Source of the DNA: Streptomyces montanisoli
Lineage (GTDB): Bacteria > Actinomycetota > Actinomycetes > Streptomycetales > Streptomycetaceae
Assembly: GCF_017813245.1 (NCBI RefSeq)
Contig: NZ_JAGIQL010000009.1
Location: 1-64,000, forward strand
Length of the DNA stretch: 64,000 bases
Reading direction: 5' to 3'
Under the pieces are notes generated by a model. That model was not told the DNA's origin, made no database searches, and saw only the letters and a program-made list of their open reading frames with translations. Position numbers and translations under genes: made by a program. The first letter of the stretch is position 1. Each line of letters begins with the position of its first letter. Positions 35,707-45,743 of this stretch are shown here, in pieces.

Positions 35707-36879
35707 TCAGCCAGCCGGTCGCGTCCAGGCCTCCAAAGCCAGGCCGGTCTCCGCCTTCTGCCGGGCGATCCGCAGGGAGCCGTCCGCGCCGATGGCGGCC
35801 AGCGTCACCCTGCCCGCGCCGTCCAGTGCGAGTGCCGGCGCTCCCCGGCACGGTTCGCCGGAGGGAACCCACGTCAGGCCCGCCTCCTCGTCCTCCGTCG
35901 GGTAGGCGGCGAGTGCCGGACGGCCGTCCTGCCCCCGGCCCGCGAGGATCGTGCAGTCCACGCCGTCCACGGGCGTGCGCAGGACGGACACGGGGCCGCT
36001 GCCGGGACCGCCGAGGTCGGCCGGGTCGCTCCCCGGTCGCCAGGCGCGCACCCCGGCGCTTCCCGCGTCGCGCCAGAAGTAGGTGCGGTGGGAGGGCGAG
36101 GTGCGCTCGGACGAGAGCGTGCCGGGTGCGACCGCCGCGTCGAGCTCCAGTTCGCTGACGCGCTCGGCCTCGCCCTCGTGCCCCCGCAGACGCCAGTGCA
36201 GCACGCGGCCCGCGGCGGGGCCGAGCACGTCGATCACGCCGTCGTCGCCGAGCACCGCGTACGCCTCGGCCTTGATGGGTGTGCCCTCGACGCTCGCCCG
36301 CTCCCAGTCGTTGAAGCGGCCCTTCGGCGTCTGCCTGCGGAACGAGAGGCGGCCCTCGGCGTTCTGCAGGTACACGTGGAGTCCGCCGTGCCCGTCGAGC
36401 AGCACGGCGGGAACGCCCATCTTCGCCGACTTGGCCCGGGTGCGGTAGGGACTCGGGATGGACTGCCACGTGCGCAGCGGCCGCCCGGACTGGTACTGGA
36501 TCGCGTGGACCAGGTCGATGAGCGGGTCGCCGTCGTCGGGCGCCGGACGTCTGCGCAGGGCCACCAGGTGCGCGTAGCCCTCGGCGCTCTGGGCGGTGGT
36601 CATGCTGATCGCCGTGCCGCCGGCGGGCAGCCGCTGCGGGCCGGTGAAGTACGGTCCACCGGCCACCGTCTCGGTCCACCACACGGCCGCGTCGTCGACC
36701 TGCGCGTACGCGGAGAGCCTGCCGTCCTTCCCCCGCAGCAGCCAGCGTCCGGCGGTGGGCCTCGGAACGGCGCCGTCCGGTACTGCTTTGCCACGCTTCT
36801 TCGCGGCGGGGCCGGGGGCCGGCGCACCCCGGCCGGGGTCTTCGGACTTCTTCCGTGCCCGCGCGGACCGCAGCGCCAT
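35707..36879 (-). CDS. Predicted beta-propeller protein of unknown function
   Basis: A 390-residue protein with no signal peptide and a Lys/Arg-rich, Ala/Pro-rich N-terminal 45 residues. The rest is made of repeated units with the pattern W-hydrophobic-G(K/R)DGRLSAYAQ, DGHGGLHVYLQNAEGRLSFR and DGSLRIARQ, as in lectin-like or PLL-type beta-propellers. I cannot assign a ligand or reaction. The ATG at 36879 gives the whole repeat region. Divergent from the NYN-like gene. Confidence 0.75.
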   Translation of the reverse strand: MALRSARARKKSEDPGRGAPAPGPAAKKRGKAVPDGAVPRPTAGRWLLRGKDGRLSAYAQVDDAAVWWTETVAGGPYFTGPQRLPAGGTAISMTTAQSAEGYAHLVALRRRPAPDDGDPLIDLVHAIQYQSGRPLRTWQSIPSPYRTRAKSAKMGVPAVLLDGHGGLHVYLQNAEGRLSFRRQTPKGRFNDWERASVEGTPIKAEAYAVLGDDGVIDVLGPAAGRVLHWRLRGHEGEAERVSELELDAAVAPGTLSSERTSPSHRTYFWRDAGSAGVRAWRPGSDPADLGGPGSGPVSVLRTPVDGVDCTILAGRGQDGRPALAAYPTEDEEAGLTWVPSGEPCRGAPALALDGAGRVTLAAIGADGSLRIARQKAETGLALEAWTRPAG

Positions 36880-36984
36880 GACCCGCCGCCACCACCTTCC
36901 CGTGTCCCCCGCTCCACCCGCGGAGGTTACGAACAGCCGATCCTAACCCGGGGGCCGAACGCGGTCGTGTGCGAGGCTGCGGCT

Positions 36985-37365
36985 GTGCTGACTCTTCTGA
37001 TCGTCGACGGCGCGAACGTGGTCGGTTCCGTCCCCGACGGGTGGTGGCGGGACCGCCGCGGCGCGGCCGAGCGCCTGCGTGACGCCTTGGCGGTGGCGGC
37101 GGCCGAGGGGCGCGGCGTGCCGGGTCACGCGGGGCCCCTGGAGACGGTCCTGGTGGTGGAGGGAGCGGCACGTGGCGTGGAGTCGGTGCCCGGTGTGCGG
37201 GTCGCGTCGGCTTCCGGCAGCGGCGACGATCTGATCGTGGAACTGGCGGCGGAGGCGGGGGCGCGGGGGCGGCCCTGCCTCGTCGCCACGGCGGACCGCG
37301 AGCTGCTGCGCAGAACGGCCGTCCACGGCGCGGGGAGGGTGGGTCCGCGCAGCGTACGCTACTGA
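36985..37365 (+). CDS. Small NYN/PIN-like domain protein
   Basis: A 126-residue protein starting VLTLLIVDGANVVGSVPDGWWRDR. The Asp in IVDGANVVG and the acidic SGDDLIVELA and VATADRELLRR blocks fit a PIN/NYN ribonuclease-type fold with clustered acidic residues. The GTG start at 36985 is chosen because the domain begins directly there and GAGG lies upstream. Its stop is 2 bases before rluA, so it may share its transcript and have an RNA-related role. Confidence 0.75.
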   Translation: MLTLLIVDGANVVGSVPDGWWRDRRGAAERLRDALAVAAAEGRGVPGHAGPLETVLVVEGAARGVESVPGVRVASASGSGDDLIVELAAEAGARGRPCLVATADRELLRRTAVHGAGRVGPRSVRY

Positions 37366-37367
37366 GC

Positions 37368-38159
37368 ATGGGCACGACCGACTGGAACTGGCGCGATCTG
37401 CGCGATGCGTCGCTCCTCCTGGAGGACTCCGCGATCCTCGCTCTCGACAAGCCGTCCGGGATCTCCGTGATGGGCGAGCGGCACGGCACGGACATCGTGG
37501 AGCTGGCGCAGGATGCGGGCGAACAGCTCTATCCCGTGCACCGGATCGACAAGGCCACGTCGGGCGTCATCCTCTTCGCCAAGGAGCTGGACCGGCACGG
37601 CGGTCTGACGCGGCAGTTCAGCGAGCGGACCGTCGACAAGGCGTATCTCGTCCTCACGGAGACGGTCGGGCTGCCCCGGCACGGGACCATCGAACTGCCC
37701 CTGAGCGCCGGGCGGAAGGGGCGCGTCCGCATCGCGGCGCCGCGTGAGTCCATCCGTGCGGAGCGCGAGGCGGACGAGGGCCGCTGGTCGGTTGCGGACG
37801 AGGACCTGCTGGACACGCGCAGGTATCCGTCGACGACCGTCTTCGACACGCTGTACGAGGGGACGCGGCACACGCTGCTGGTCGCCAGGCCGGTCACCGG
37901 GCGGCGCCACCAGATCCGGGTGCACCTCGCGTGGATCGGCCATCCGATCCTGGGGGACCCGCTGTTCGACAAGGCCGCGGCACAGGCGGGCACGCGTACA
38001 CACCTGCACTCGTGGCGCCTGGGGTTCGACGCCGACTGGCTCGGCGGTGAGCGGGTGACGCTCGAGGCGGCGCCGTCGGCCGGCTTCTTCGCGCCGCTGG
38101 CGGGCGAGCAGCCGGCCGAGGAGGCGGCGGCGCTGCTGTCCGCGGCCCGGGTGCCCTGA
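37368..38159 (+). CDS. RluA-type pseudouridine synthase
   Basis: A 263-residue RNA-modifying enzyme. The catalytic Asp is in the HRIDKATSG motif, and GRRHQIRVHLAWIGHPILGDPLF is the C-terminal signature. It lacks an S4 domain, so it is nearer RluA/RluE-like forms. The target uridine in rRNA or tRNA is not known. ATG starts 2 bases after the NYN-like stop. Confidence 0.92.
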   Translation: MGTTDWNWRDLRDASLLLEDSAILALDKPSGISVMGERHGTDIVELAQDAGEQLYPVHRIDKATSGVILFAKELDRHGGLTRQFSERTVDKAYLVLTETVGLPRHGTIELPLSAGRKGRVRIAAPRESIRAEREADEGRWSVADEDLLDTRRYPSTTVFDTLYEGTRHTLLVARPVTGRRHQIRVHLAWIGHPILGDPLFDKAAAQAGTRTHLHSWRLGFDADWLGGERVTLEAAPSAGFFAPLAGEQPAEEAAALLSAARVP

Positions 38160-38285
38160 CCCGACGGCCGGGGTGATCGGCCTCCCGCGCTCGCCGGACG
38201 CCGCGGCCAACGCCCGGCCGTGCTCCAGCGGCGGTTCTCCAGCGCCGCCCGACACCGGACGCCCGCCGCCCGACGAACCCGGTCC

Positions 38286-38413
38286 GTGCGTCGCTCCGGC
38301 CGGGGAGCGCACGGACGCCAGGGCCGCCCGACGCCCAACGGGCAGGGCCGCCCGACGCCCAACGGGCCGGCAGTGCGTCGCCCCCGCCGGGGAGCGCACA
38401 GACGCCAGGGCCG
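38286..38413. repeat. Nested A-B-B-A repeats between rluA and dxs
   Basis: A 41-base unit A occurs at 38286-38326 and 38373-38413 (3 differences). Between and overlapping lie two identical 23-base units B, 38320-38342 and 38344-38366, with a 24-base period. Each A contains GTGCG...GGAGCGCAC arms that fold into a bulged hairpin, so the array may act as a double terminator for the convergent genes. The surrounding 38160-38491 gap holds no gene. Confidence 0.75.
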
Positions 38414-38491
38414 GCCGAGCCCGCGCGGGGGCCGGCCGCCCCGGGCCGCGGGGACGGGCCGTCAGGACGGCACTGGCCCCCGCGGGCGCGC

Positions 38492-40405
38492 TCAGTCGCG
38501 CGCGATCTCGCCCGCGTCCACGAACTTCCCGTCGAGCCGCGCCACGAGGCCGGTGACCTGGCGGGCGATGTCCGGCGCCGTCAGGCCGATCTCGGCCATG
38601 ATCTCCTTGCGCGACGCGTGCGGCAGGAACCGCTCGGGGATGCCGAAGTCGCGCAGCGGCACGTCCACCCCGGCGTCCCTGAGCGCCTGGGCGACGGCTG
38701 CGCCGACCCCGCCGGTGCGGATGTTGTCCTCGACGGTGACGACGACGCGGTGGCGCTCGGCGAGCGGCACCATCTCCTCGTCGACGGGCTTGACCCACCG
38801 CGGGTCGACGACCGTCGTGGAGATGCCCTGCTTGCCCAGCAGGTCGGCGACCTCGAGGCACATCGGGGCGAGCGCGCCGACGGAGACGAGGAGCACGTCC
38901 GCCGTGCCCGTGGCGTCCGGCCTGTGCAGGACGTCCATGCCGCCGACGCGGCCCACGGCCGCCACCGCGGGGCCGACCGCGCCCTTCGAGTACCGCACCA
39001 CCGTGGGCGCGTCCTCGACCTGGACGGCCTCGCGCAGCTGGGCTCGCACCTGGTCGGCGTCGCGGGGCGCCGCGATCCTGATGCCGGGGACGACCTGGAG
39101 CATCGACATGTCCCACATGCCGTTGTGCGAGGGGCCGTCCGTGCCGGTGATGCCGGCCCGGTCCAGGGCGAACGTGACACCGCAGCGGTGCAGCGCCACG
39201 TCCATGAGGACCTGGTCGAAGGCGCGGTTGAGGAACGTCGCGTAGACGGCGAAGACGGGGTGCAGTCCGGCGGTGGCGAGGCCGGCGGCGGAGACCGCTC
39301 CGTGCTGCTCTGCGATGCCGACGTCGTACACGCGCTCGGGGAACGCCTCGGCGAACTTGGTGAGGCCGACGGGGTGCAGCATCGAGGCGGTGATCGCGAC
39401 GATGTCGTCGCGCTCGTGGCCCAGCTTGAGCATCTCCTCGCCGAACACCGACGTCCAGTCCGCGCCGCCCGCCGAGATGGGCAGGCCGGTGTCGGGGTGG
39501 ATCGGCCCGATGCCGTGGAAGCGGTCCGTGGGGTCCTGCTCGGCGGGGGTGTAGCCGCGGCCCTTCTCGGTGATGCAGTGCACGATGACGGGGCCGCCGA
39601 AGCGCTTCGCCCGCAGGAGCGCCGATTCCACGGCCTCCACGTCGTGCCCGTCGATGGGTCCCATGTACTTCAGGCCGAGGTCCTCGAACATGCCCTGCGG
39701 CGCGACGAAGTCCTTCAGGCCCTTCTTGGCCCCGTGCAGCGTCTCGTAGAGCGGCCTGCCGAGGACCGGCGTGCGTTCGAGCAGGTCCTTGCCGCGGGCG
39801 AGGAAGCGCTCGTAGCCGTCGGAGATGCGCAGGGTGGCGAGGTGGTTGGCCAGCCCGCCCGTGGTGCGCGCGTACGACCACTCGTTGTCGTTGACGACGA
39901 TGACGAGCGGACGGTCCTTGGCGGCGGCGATGTTGTTCAGCGCCTCCCAGGCCATGCCGCCCGTCAGCGCCCCGTCGCCGATGACGGCGACCACGCTGTC
40001 GTCCTTCCGCAGGACGCGGTTGGCCTTGGCGAGGCCGTCGGCCCAGCCGAGGACCGTGGACGCGTGGGAGTTCTCGATGACGTCGTGGTCGGACTCGGCG
40101 CGCGAGGGGTAGCCGGACAGTCCCCCCTTGCCCTTGAGCTTGCCGAAGTCCTGGCGGCCCGTGAGGAGCTTGTGGACGTACGACTGGTGGCCCGTGTCGA
40201 AGAGGATCTTGTCGTTCGGCGAGTCGTACACCCGGTGGAGTGCGATCGTCAGCTCCACCACGCCCAGGTTGGGTCCGAGGTGGCCGCCGGTCTTGGAGAC
40301 CGCGTCGACGAGGAACGTCCTGATCTCGCCCGCGAGCTGCGTGAGCTGCTCGGGGTCGAGGCGGTCCAGATCCCGCGGTCCCTTGATGTGGGTCAGCAAC
40401 GGCAC
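38492..40405 (-). CDS. dxs: 1-deoxy-D-xylulose-5-phosphate synthase
   Basis: Thiamine-diphosphate enzyme joining pyruvate and glyceraldehyde-3-phosphate, the entry to the MEP isoprenoid pathway. The 637-residue protein has [26 protein letters not shown], the ThDP/Mg motif [16 protein letters not shown], and the transketolase block [18 protein letters not shown] with the catalytic Glu. GTG start with AAGGAGG upstream. Probably a single-gene unit with a TAGAAT promoter box. Confidence 0.95.
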   Translation of the reverse strand: MPLLTHIKGPRDLDRLDPEQLTQLAGEIRTFLVDAVSKTGGHLGPNLGVVELTIALHRVYDSPNDKILFDTGHQSYVHKLLTGRQDFGKLKGKGGLSGYPSRAESDHDVIENSHASTVLGWADGLAKANRVLRKDDSVVAVIGDGALTGGMAWEALNNIAAAKDRPLVIVVNDNEWSYARTTGGLANHLATLRISDGYERFLARGKDLLERTPVLGRPLYETLHGAKKGLKDFVAPQGMFEDLGLKYMGPIDGHDVEAVESALLRAKRFGGPVIVHCITEKGRGYTPAEQDPTDRFHGIGPIHPDTGLPISAGGADWTSVFGEEMLKLGHERDDIVAITASMLHPVGLTKFAEAFPERVYDVGIAEQHGAVSAAGLATAGLHPVFAVYATFLNRAFDQVLMDVALHRCGVTFALDRAGITGTDGPSHNGMWDMSMLQVVPGIRIAAPRDADQVRAQLREAVQVEDAPTVVRYSKGAVGPAVAAVGRVGGMDVLHRPDATGTADVLLVSVGALAPMCLEVADLLGKQGISTTVVDPRWVKPVDEEMVPLAERHRVVVTVEDNIRTGGVGAAVAQALRDAGVDVPLRDFGIPERFLPHASRKEIMAEIGLTAPDIARQVTGLVARLDGKFVDAGEIARD

Positions 40406-40451
40406 CCGTGCCTCCTTGCGATTGAGCCGGTCGAGCTCTGCCGATCCGCTG

Positions 40452-40457
40452 ATTCTA
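40452..40457 (-). promoter_or_regulatory. -10 box of dxs
   Basis: TAGAAT on the minus strand is a full TANNNT match about 47 bases before the dxs GTG. No TTGAC-like -35 is seen at the usual distance, so the assignment is tentative. Confidence 0.4.
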
Positions 40458-40724
40458 ATGTTCCGCCCGCGACGGCGTTCGTCGGGCGGCGCGTTTGTGT
40501 GTCACACCATCGGCTGCAAACGAATTGAACCTCTTGCGCCCTTGCGACCGTTATGCATGGTCATCCCCCTTCGATACGCAGGGGTTTTCAGCGTCTTGTG
40601 GGGCACTCGGGGTCGCCGGAGGGCAGCGTGTGCGCGCCGGTCACGACCCCGATTCGAACTGCTGCCCGAGTGTCGCGGCGGCCCGCCCGCCGTGCCGCGC
40701 CCGGCTGCCCCGCCGGCAACGCGG
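40458..40724. other. Upstream region of dxs with competing stems and a short ORF
   Basis: No normal gene. CACTCGGG (40604-40611) can pair with CCCGAGTG (40665-40672), while GGGCAGC (40621-40627) can pair with GCTGCCC (40661-40667); the two stems compete for CCC at 40665-40667. A minus-strand 18-codon ORF, 40558 to 40502, has GGGGGA just before its ATG. Leader-type control is possible but unproven. Confidence 0.35.
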
Positions 40725-40758
40725 CCGTGCCCGGCACCTGCGAAGGCGCCGGGCACGG
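40725..40758 (-). terminator. Terminator after xylH
   Basis: An 11-bp perfect stem, CCGTGCCCGGC with GCCGGGCACGG, and a 12-base loop, 15 bases beyond the permease stop. Confidence 0.75.
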
Positions 40759-40773
40759 TCTGCGGGAACGCGG

Positions 40774-42059
<1,286 letters not shown>

Positions 42060-42063
<4 letters not shown>

Positions 42064-42842
42064 TTCTGAACCTCCGCGGTACGGGACGCGCGCCGGGTGA
42101 CGGCGTTGTCCGTGGCGCCGGTGATGGCGGCGATGATCTCTTCCTGCGAGGTGGTCCTGACGTCGAAGACGCCGTTGTTGCCGCCCAGGCGCAGCACCGC
42201 GACCCGGTCGGCCACGGCCTTGACGTCGGCCATGTTGTGGCTGATGAGCAGGACCGCGAGGCCGCGGGCCCGCAGCCGCTCGACGAGGTCGAGCACCTGT
42301 GCGGTCTGCTCGACGCCGAGGGCGGCCGTCGGCTCGTCGAGGATGACGAGCTTGGGCTCGCCCAGCATGGAGCGGGCGATCGCCACGACCTGGCGCTGGC
42401 CTCCGGAGAGCGACGCGATCGGGATGCGCACGCTCGGGATGCGGATGGAGAGCGAGTCGAGGAGCTCGCGTGAGCGGCGCTCCATCTCGACCTCGTTGAG
42501 CACGATGCCGTAGCGGCGGATCTCGCGGCCGAGGAAGAGGTTGCCCACAACGTCGATGTTGTCGGCGAGCGCGAGGTCCTGGTACACGGTCGCGATGCCC
42601 AGGTGCTGGGCGTCCTGCGGCCGGTTGACGGAGACCTGCCGGCCCTGCCACTCGATGACGCCCTCGTCGATGGGGTGCACGCCGGCGATCGTCTTGACCA
42701 GCGTGGACTTTCCGGCTCCGTTGTCGCCCACGAGGGCGACCACCTCACCGGCGTGGATCTCAAGGTCGACGTCGGTGAGCGCCTGGACGGCACCGAATCG
42801 CTTGGAGACCCCTCGCAACGCCAGCACGGGCGTAGCGGTCAC
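42060..42842 (-). CDS. xylG: Sugar ABC transporter ATP-binding protein, XylG type
   Basis: A 260-residue single-domain ATPase: Walker A GDNGAGKST, Q-loop TVYQD, signature LSGGQRQ, Walker B LVILDEPTAAL. E. coli XylG has two ATPase domains; this one has one, so it should act as a homodimer. An ATG at 42851 directly follows the GGAG ribosome site with no spacing, so the GTG at 42842 (9 bases away) is taken as the start. Coupled to xylH. Confidence 0.9.
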
Positions 42843-43030
42843 GTGAACCATCTCCTTCGCCGCCTGACCGGCGGGGATGCCGCGCCGGGGTGTGGCGCGG
42901 AGGTCGAGCAGAACATGCGCGAACCTGCCGCCGGGGGTCGGCGGCAGGGGAGGTGAAGAGTTCCGTCCGGCGCCCCGTCGCTTCTGCTTGCGGGGCGGTG
43001 GTCGAGCGGGGCGCCGGACAGGCTTCACGC

Positions 43031-43061
43031 GGGAGCCGCGGGGAGGTGTCCCCCGGCTCCC
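43031..43061 (-). terminator. Intra-operon hairpin between xylF and xylG
   Basis: A 12-bp stem with one bulged base in the 226-base gap (42843-43068) between the binding-protein and ATPase genes. Such structures often stabilise or partly terminate the message so that the binding protein is made in excess. Confidence 0.6.
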
Positions 43062-43068
43062 GGACCGG

Positions 43069-44193
43069 TCACATCAGACCGGCGGCCTTGCACGCGGCCT
43101 TGTAGTTCGCGGTGCAGATGTCGGAGAGCTTGTAGTAGTTGTCCTTGACGACCGTGTCCTTGATGTTGTCCTTGGTCAGGGCGACCACCGGGACGATCTT
43201 GGTGGGGATGTTCTTCGTGGTGTTGCTGTTGCTCTTGTCGGGAGCGACGGAGTCCACGGACTTGCCCTGGGCGAGGTCGACGGCCATCTGGCCGGCGATG
43301 GACGCCTCCTGCGGGTAGGACTTGAAGATGCTCATGAACTGCGTGCCGGCGAGGATCCGCTGGACGCCGGTGAGCGTGGAGTCCTGGCCCGTGACCGGGA
43401 TCTTCTTCGGGTCCATGCCGGCCGTCTTCATGGCCTGGATGATGGCGCCGGCCATGTCGTCGTTGGCGGAGTAGACACCGACGATGTTGTTCTTGCCGAC
43501 GGCCTGGATCGCCGCGGCCATCTCGCTGTTGGCGTTGTTCGGGTCCCAGTCCGGCGTGTCGTACTTCTTGGCGATGGTCGTGGCCTTCTGCAGGATCGGC
43601 AGGGCGCCGTCCTTGAACATCTTGGCGTTCGGGTCCGTGACGGAGCCGTTCACCATCACGATCTTGCCGCTCTTCGCCTTCGGCCCCAGCTTCTTGACCA
43701 GGGCGTTGGCCTGCACCCGACCGACTTCGGTGTTGTCGAAGGAGGTGTAGGCGTCGATCGGGCCGTCCGCGAGGCGGTCGTAGGCCACCACCGGGATGCC
43801 GGCGTCCTTGGCCTTCTGGACCGAGGAGGCGATCGACTTCGAGTCCACGGAGTCGAGGATGATCACGTCGACCTTGCGGGTGATCAGCGTCTGCATCTGC
43901 TGGGTCTGGGTCGTCGCGTCCTGCTGGGCGTTCTCGTAGACGACCTTGCCCTTGCCGTTGGTGAGGTCCGATATCCGCTTGGTGATCAGCGGCCTGTCGA
44001 GGGACTCGTAACGAGCGGTCTTGTTCTCCGGCAGCAGCAGGCCGACCGTGATGTCGTCCCCCTTCGCCTTCTTGCTGGCGGAGTCGCCGCCGCCGCTGCC
44101 ACCGGACTGCTTGGCGCTGCCGCAGGCGGCGAGGAGGACAGCCATTGCGGTGGCGGACGCGGCCATCGCAGCACGACGCATCTGAGCGTTCAC
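43069..44193 (-). CDS. xylF: Sugar ABC transporter substrate-binding lipoprotein, XylF type
   Basis: A 374-residue lipoprotein with a signal peptide and lipobox LLAAC at about residue 24, then a periplasmic-binding-protein type I fold (ITVGLLLPENKTARYESLDRPLI, GIPVVAYDRLADG, VYSANDDMAGAIIQAM, PVTGQDSTLTGVQRILAG). GTG at 44193 has GGGAGG 9 bases upstream; a longer in-frame start at 44259 has none. First gene of the importer and next to a ROK regulator. Confidence 0.9.
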   Translation of the reverse strand: MNAQMRRAAMAASATAMAVLLAACGSAKQSGGSGGGDSASKKAKGDDITVGLLLPENKTARYESLDRPLITKRISDLTNGKGKVVYENAQQDATTQTQQMQTLITRKVDVIILDSVDSKSIASSVQKAKDAGIPVVAYDRLADGPIDAYTSFDNTEVGRVQANALVKKLGPKAKSGKIVMVNGSVTDPNAKMFKDGALPILQKATTIAKKYDTPDWDPNNANSEMAAAIQAVGKNNIVGVYSANDDMAGAIIQAMKTAGMDPKKIPVTGQDSTLTGVQRILAGTQFMSIFKSYPQEASIAGQMAVDLAQGKSVDSVAPDKSNSNTTKNIPTKIVPVVALTKDNIKDTVVKDNYYKLSDICTANYKAACKAAGLM

Positions 44194-44285
44194 TTCGAAA
44201 AACCTCCCTGACGAGGCCGCGTCGCTGCGGCCGAGGTGGCTGGAAGTCAACTCGGCCAAACGGGCGACGTCAAGGAGTAAATCCT

Positions 44286-44314
44286 TAACGAGATGACAAC
44301 GGTGCCATTCGTTA
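44286..44314. promoter_or_regulatory. Inverted repeat upstream of xylF, possible ROK operator
   Basis: TAACGA (44286-44291) and TCGTTA (44309-44314) form a 6-bp inverted repeat with 17 bases between, in an AT-richer patch about 95 bases before xylF. The adjacent ROK repressor is a natural candidate binder. The arms are short, so this is only suggestive. Confidence 0.3.
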
Positions 44315-44315
44315 T

Positions 44316-45515
44316 CTAAGTGAAGGCGGGAGTCGTGGCCGGATGTGTGCTCTCGAGCAGGGTCGAATCACCCATTTCGTTGAGTACGAGCGCCAGCGCG
44401 CCGAGCACCTCGGCACGCCCCCCGAGCGCACCGGGGAGCACCGACAACTGGCGCCCCGCGCTGGGGATGGCGTAGCGCGAGACGGACTCCCTGATGGGCG
44501 CGAGCACCAGTTCCCCCGCCTCCGCGAGATCGCCCCCCAGGACGACTCTGGAGGGGTTCAGGAGGTTGCACAGATTGGCCACTCCGCTGCCGACGTGGCG
44601 GCCGACATCGCCGACGACCCTACGGCATCCCGGGTCGCCCTCGCGCGCCAGTTGCACGACCCGTTCCATGGTCAACTCGGAGCCGTGGCTGGGCTGGAGG
44701 AGCGGCAGCACGTACCGCGCCGCGGCGAACGTCTCCAGGCAGCCGCGGTTGCCGCAGCGGCACACCGGGCCCGCCTCGTCCAGCGTGATGTGGCCGATCT
44801 CGCCGGCCGTGCCGCCCGGGCCGCGGTAGATCTGCCCCGCGATGACGAGGCCCGCCCCGACGCCGCTCGCCACCTTGATGTAGGCGAGGTCCCTGACCCC
44901 GCGGCCGCTGCCCCAGACCATCTCGCCCAGGGCGCCGAGGTTGGCGTCGTTGTCGACGTAGACCGGTACGCCGAGGCGCGCGGCGAGCTCGTCGCCCGGG
45001 TTGATCCCGCCCCAGCCCGGGAGGATCGCCGTGGAGCCGAGCGTGCCGGACTCGACGTCGATGGGGCCCGGCACGCCGAGCCCCACGCCGATGACCTTCT
45101 GGCGGTCGATCCCGGTGGTCACGATGAGCCGCTCCACCAGCGTCTCGGCCCGGCCGAAGCCGTCCGCGTACGACGCGTCGACGTCCAGCGGCTCGGACTC
45201 CTCGGCGAGCACCTGGTGGGCCAGGTTCCCCACGGCCACCCGCAGGTGCGTGTGGCCGAAATCGACTCCGAGCACGATGCCGGCGTCGGGGCTGAGCGAG
45301 ACACTGCGGGCCCTGCGGCCGCCGGCGGAGGTCGGGGTGACCTCGACCGTGCCGCCGTCCTTGAGTTCCCGGACGATGTTGGAGACCGTGGCGGCGGAGA
45401 GTCCCGTACTCCTGGCGATCTCGGCCTGCGTGAGCGAACCGGCCATACGCACGGCGCGTACCACCCGTTCCAGGTTTGCCCGGTGCAGGGACGACTGCGA
45501 CCCCGGAGTCTGCAC
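44316..45515 (-). CDS. ROK family transcriptional regulator
   Basis: A 399-residue sugar-responsive regulator: winged HTH at about 10-75 (LTQAEIARSTGLSAATVSNIVRELKD), then a ROK domain starting VLGVDFGHTHLRVAVG, with the zinc motif CRCGNRGCLE and the sugar-site block TAGEIGH. It sits between the xylFGH and ngcEFG operons on the same strand, so it may control either or both. GTG start. The kinase-like fold probably only binds sugar here. Confidence 0.92.
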   Translation of the reverse strand: MQTPGSQSSLHRANLERVVRAVRMAGSLTQAEIARSTGLSAATVSNIVRELKDGGTVEVTPTSAGGRRARSVSLSPDAGIVLGVDFGHTHLRVAVGNLAHQVLAEESEPLDVDASYADGFGRAETLVERLIVTTGIDRQKVIGVGLGVPGPIDVESGTLGSTAILPGWGGINPGDELAARLGVPVYVDNDANLGALGEMVWGSGRGVRDLAYIKVASGVGAGLVIAGQIYRGPGGTAGEIGHITLDEAGPVCRCGNRGCLETFAAARYVLPLLQPSHGSELTMERVVQLAREGDPGCRRVVGDVGRHVGSGVANLCNLLNPSRVVLGGDLAEAGELVLAPIRESVSRYAIPSAGRQLSVLPGALGGRAEVLGALALVLNEMGDSTLLESTHPATTPAFT

Positions 45516-45690
45516 GGATCATCCACTCCTGCCCTGGCGGGCGGCACGACGACCGCCTGCCGGTGGGGCCGCGTCACTGAGACCCCGACGTTTCTCCAAC
45601 TTGTGAACCCTAAGCTCAGCCTTTGGGGCCACCTCCCGTCAAGACCTTGAGCGATGCCACCACGGGCAAAAGGTCCGAATTAAATGGAAA

Positions 45691-45716
45691 TGCCCGCCGA
45701 CAATTGTCGACGGGCA
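45691..45716 (-). terminator. Terminator after ngcG
   Basis: A 13-bp inverted repeat with one mismatch around a CAATTG centre, followed on the minus strand by a T-rich run (TTTCCATTTAATT). It lies 28 bases beyond the ngcG stop and looks like a standard intrinsic terminator. Confidence 0.75.
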
Positions 45717-45743
45717 ACCCCTGATCCGATGTTTTCGCTGACG

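Noticed and set aside
35308..36984. Plus-strand extension of the NYN-like gene to more than 600 codons
   Set aside because: The upstream part overlaps the beta-propeller gene on the other strand and has shadow composition; the conserved domain begins at the GTG at 36985.
40602..40674. tRNA-like sequence with GATTCGAAC and pairing ends
   Set aside because: The ends pair over 8 bp, but the T-stem does not pair on either strand and no D or anticodon arm fits. It was kept only as competing stems.
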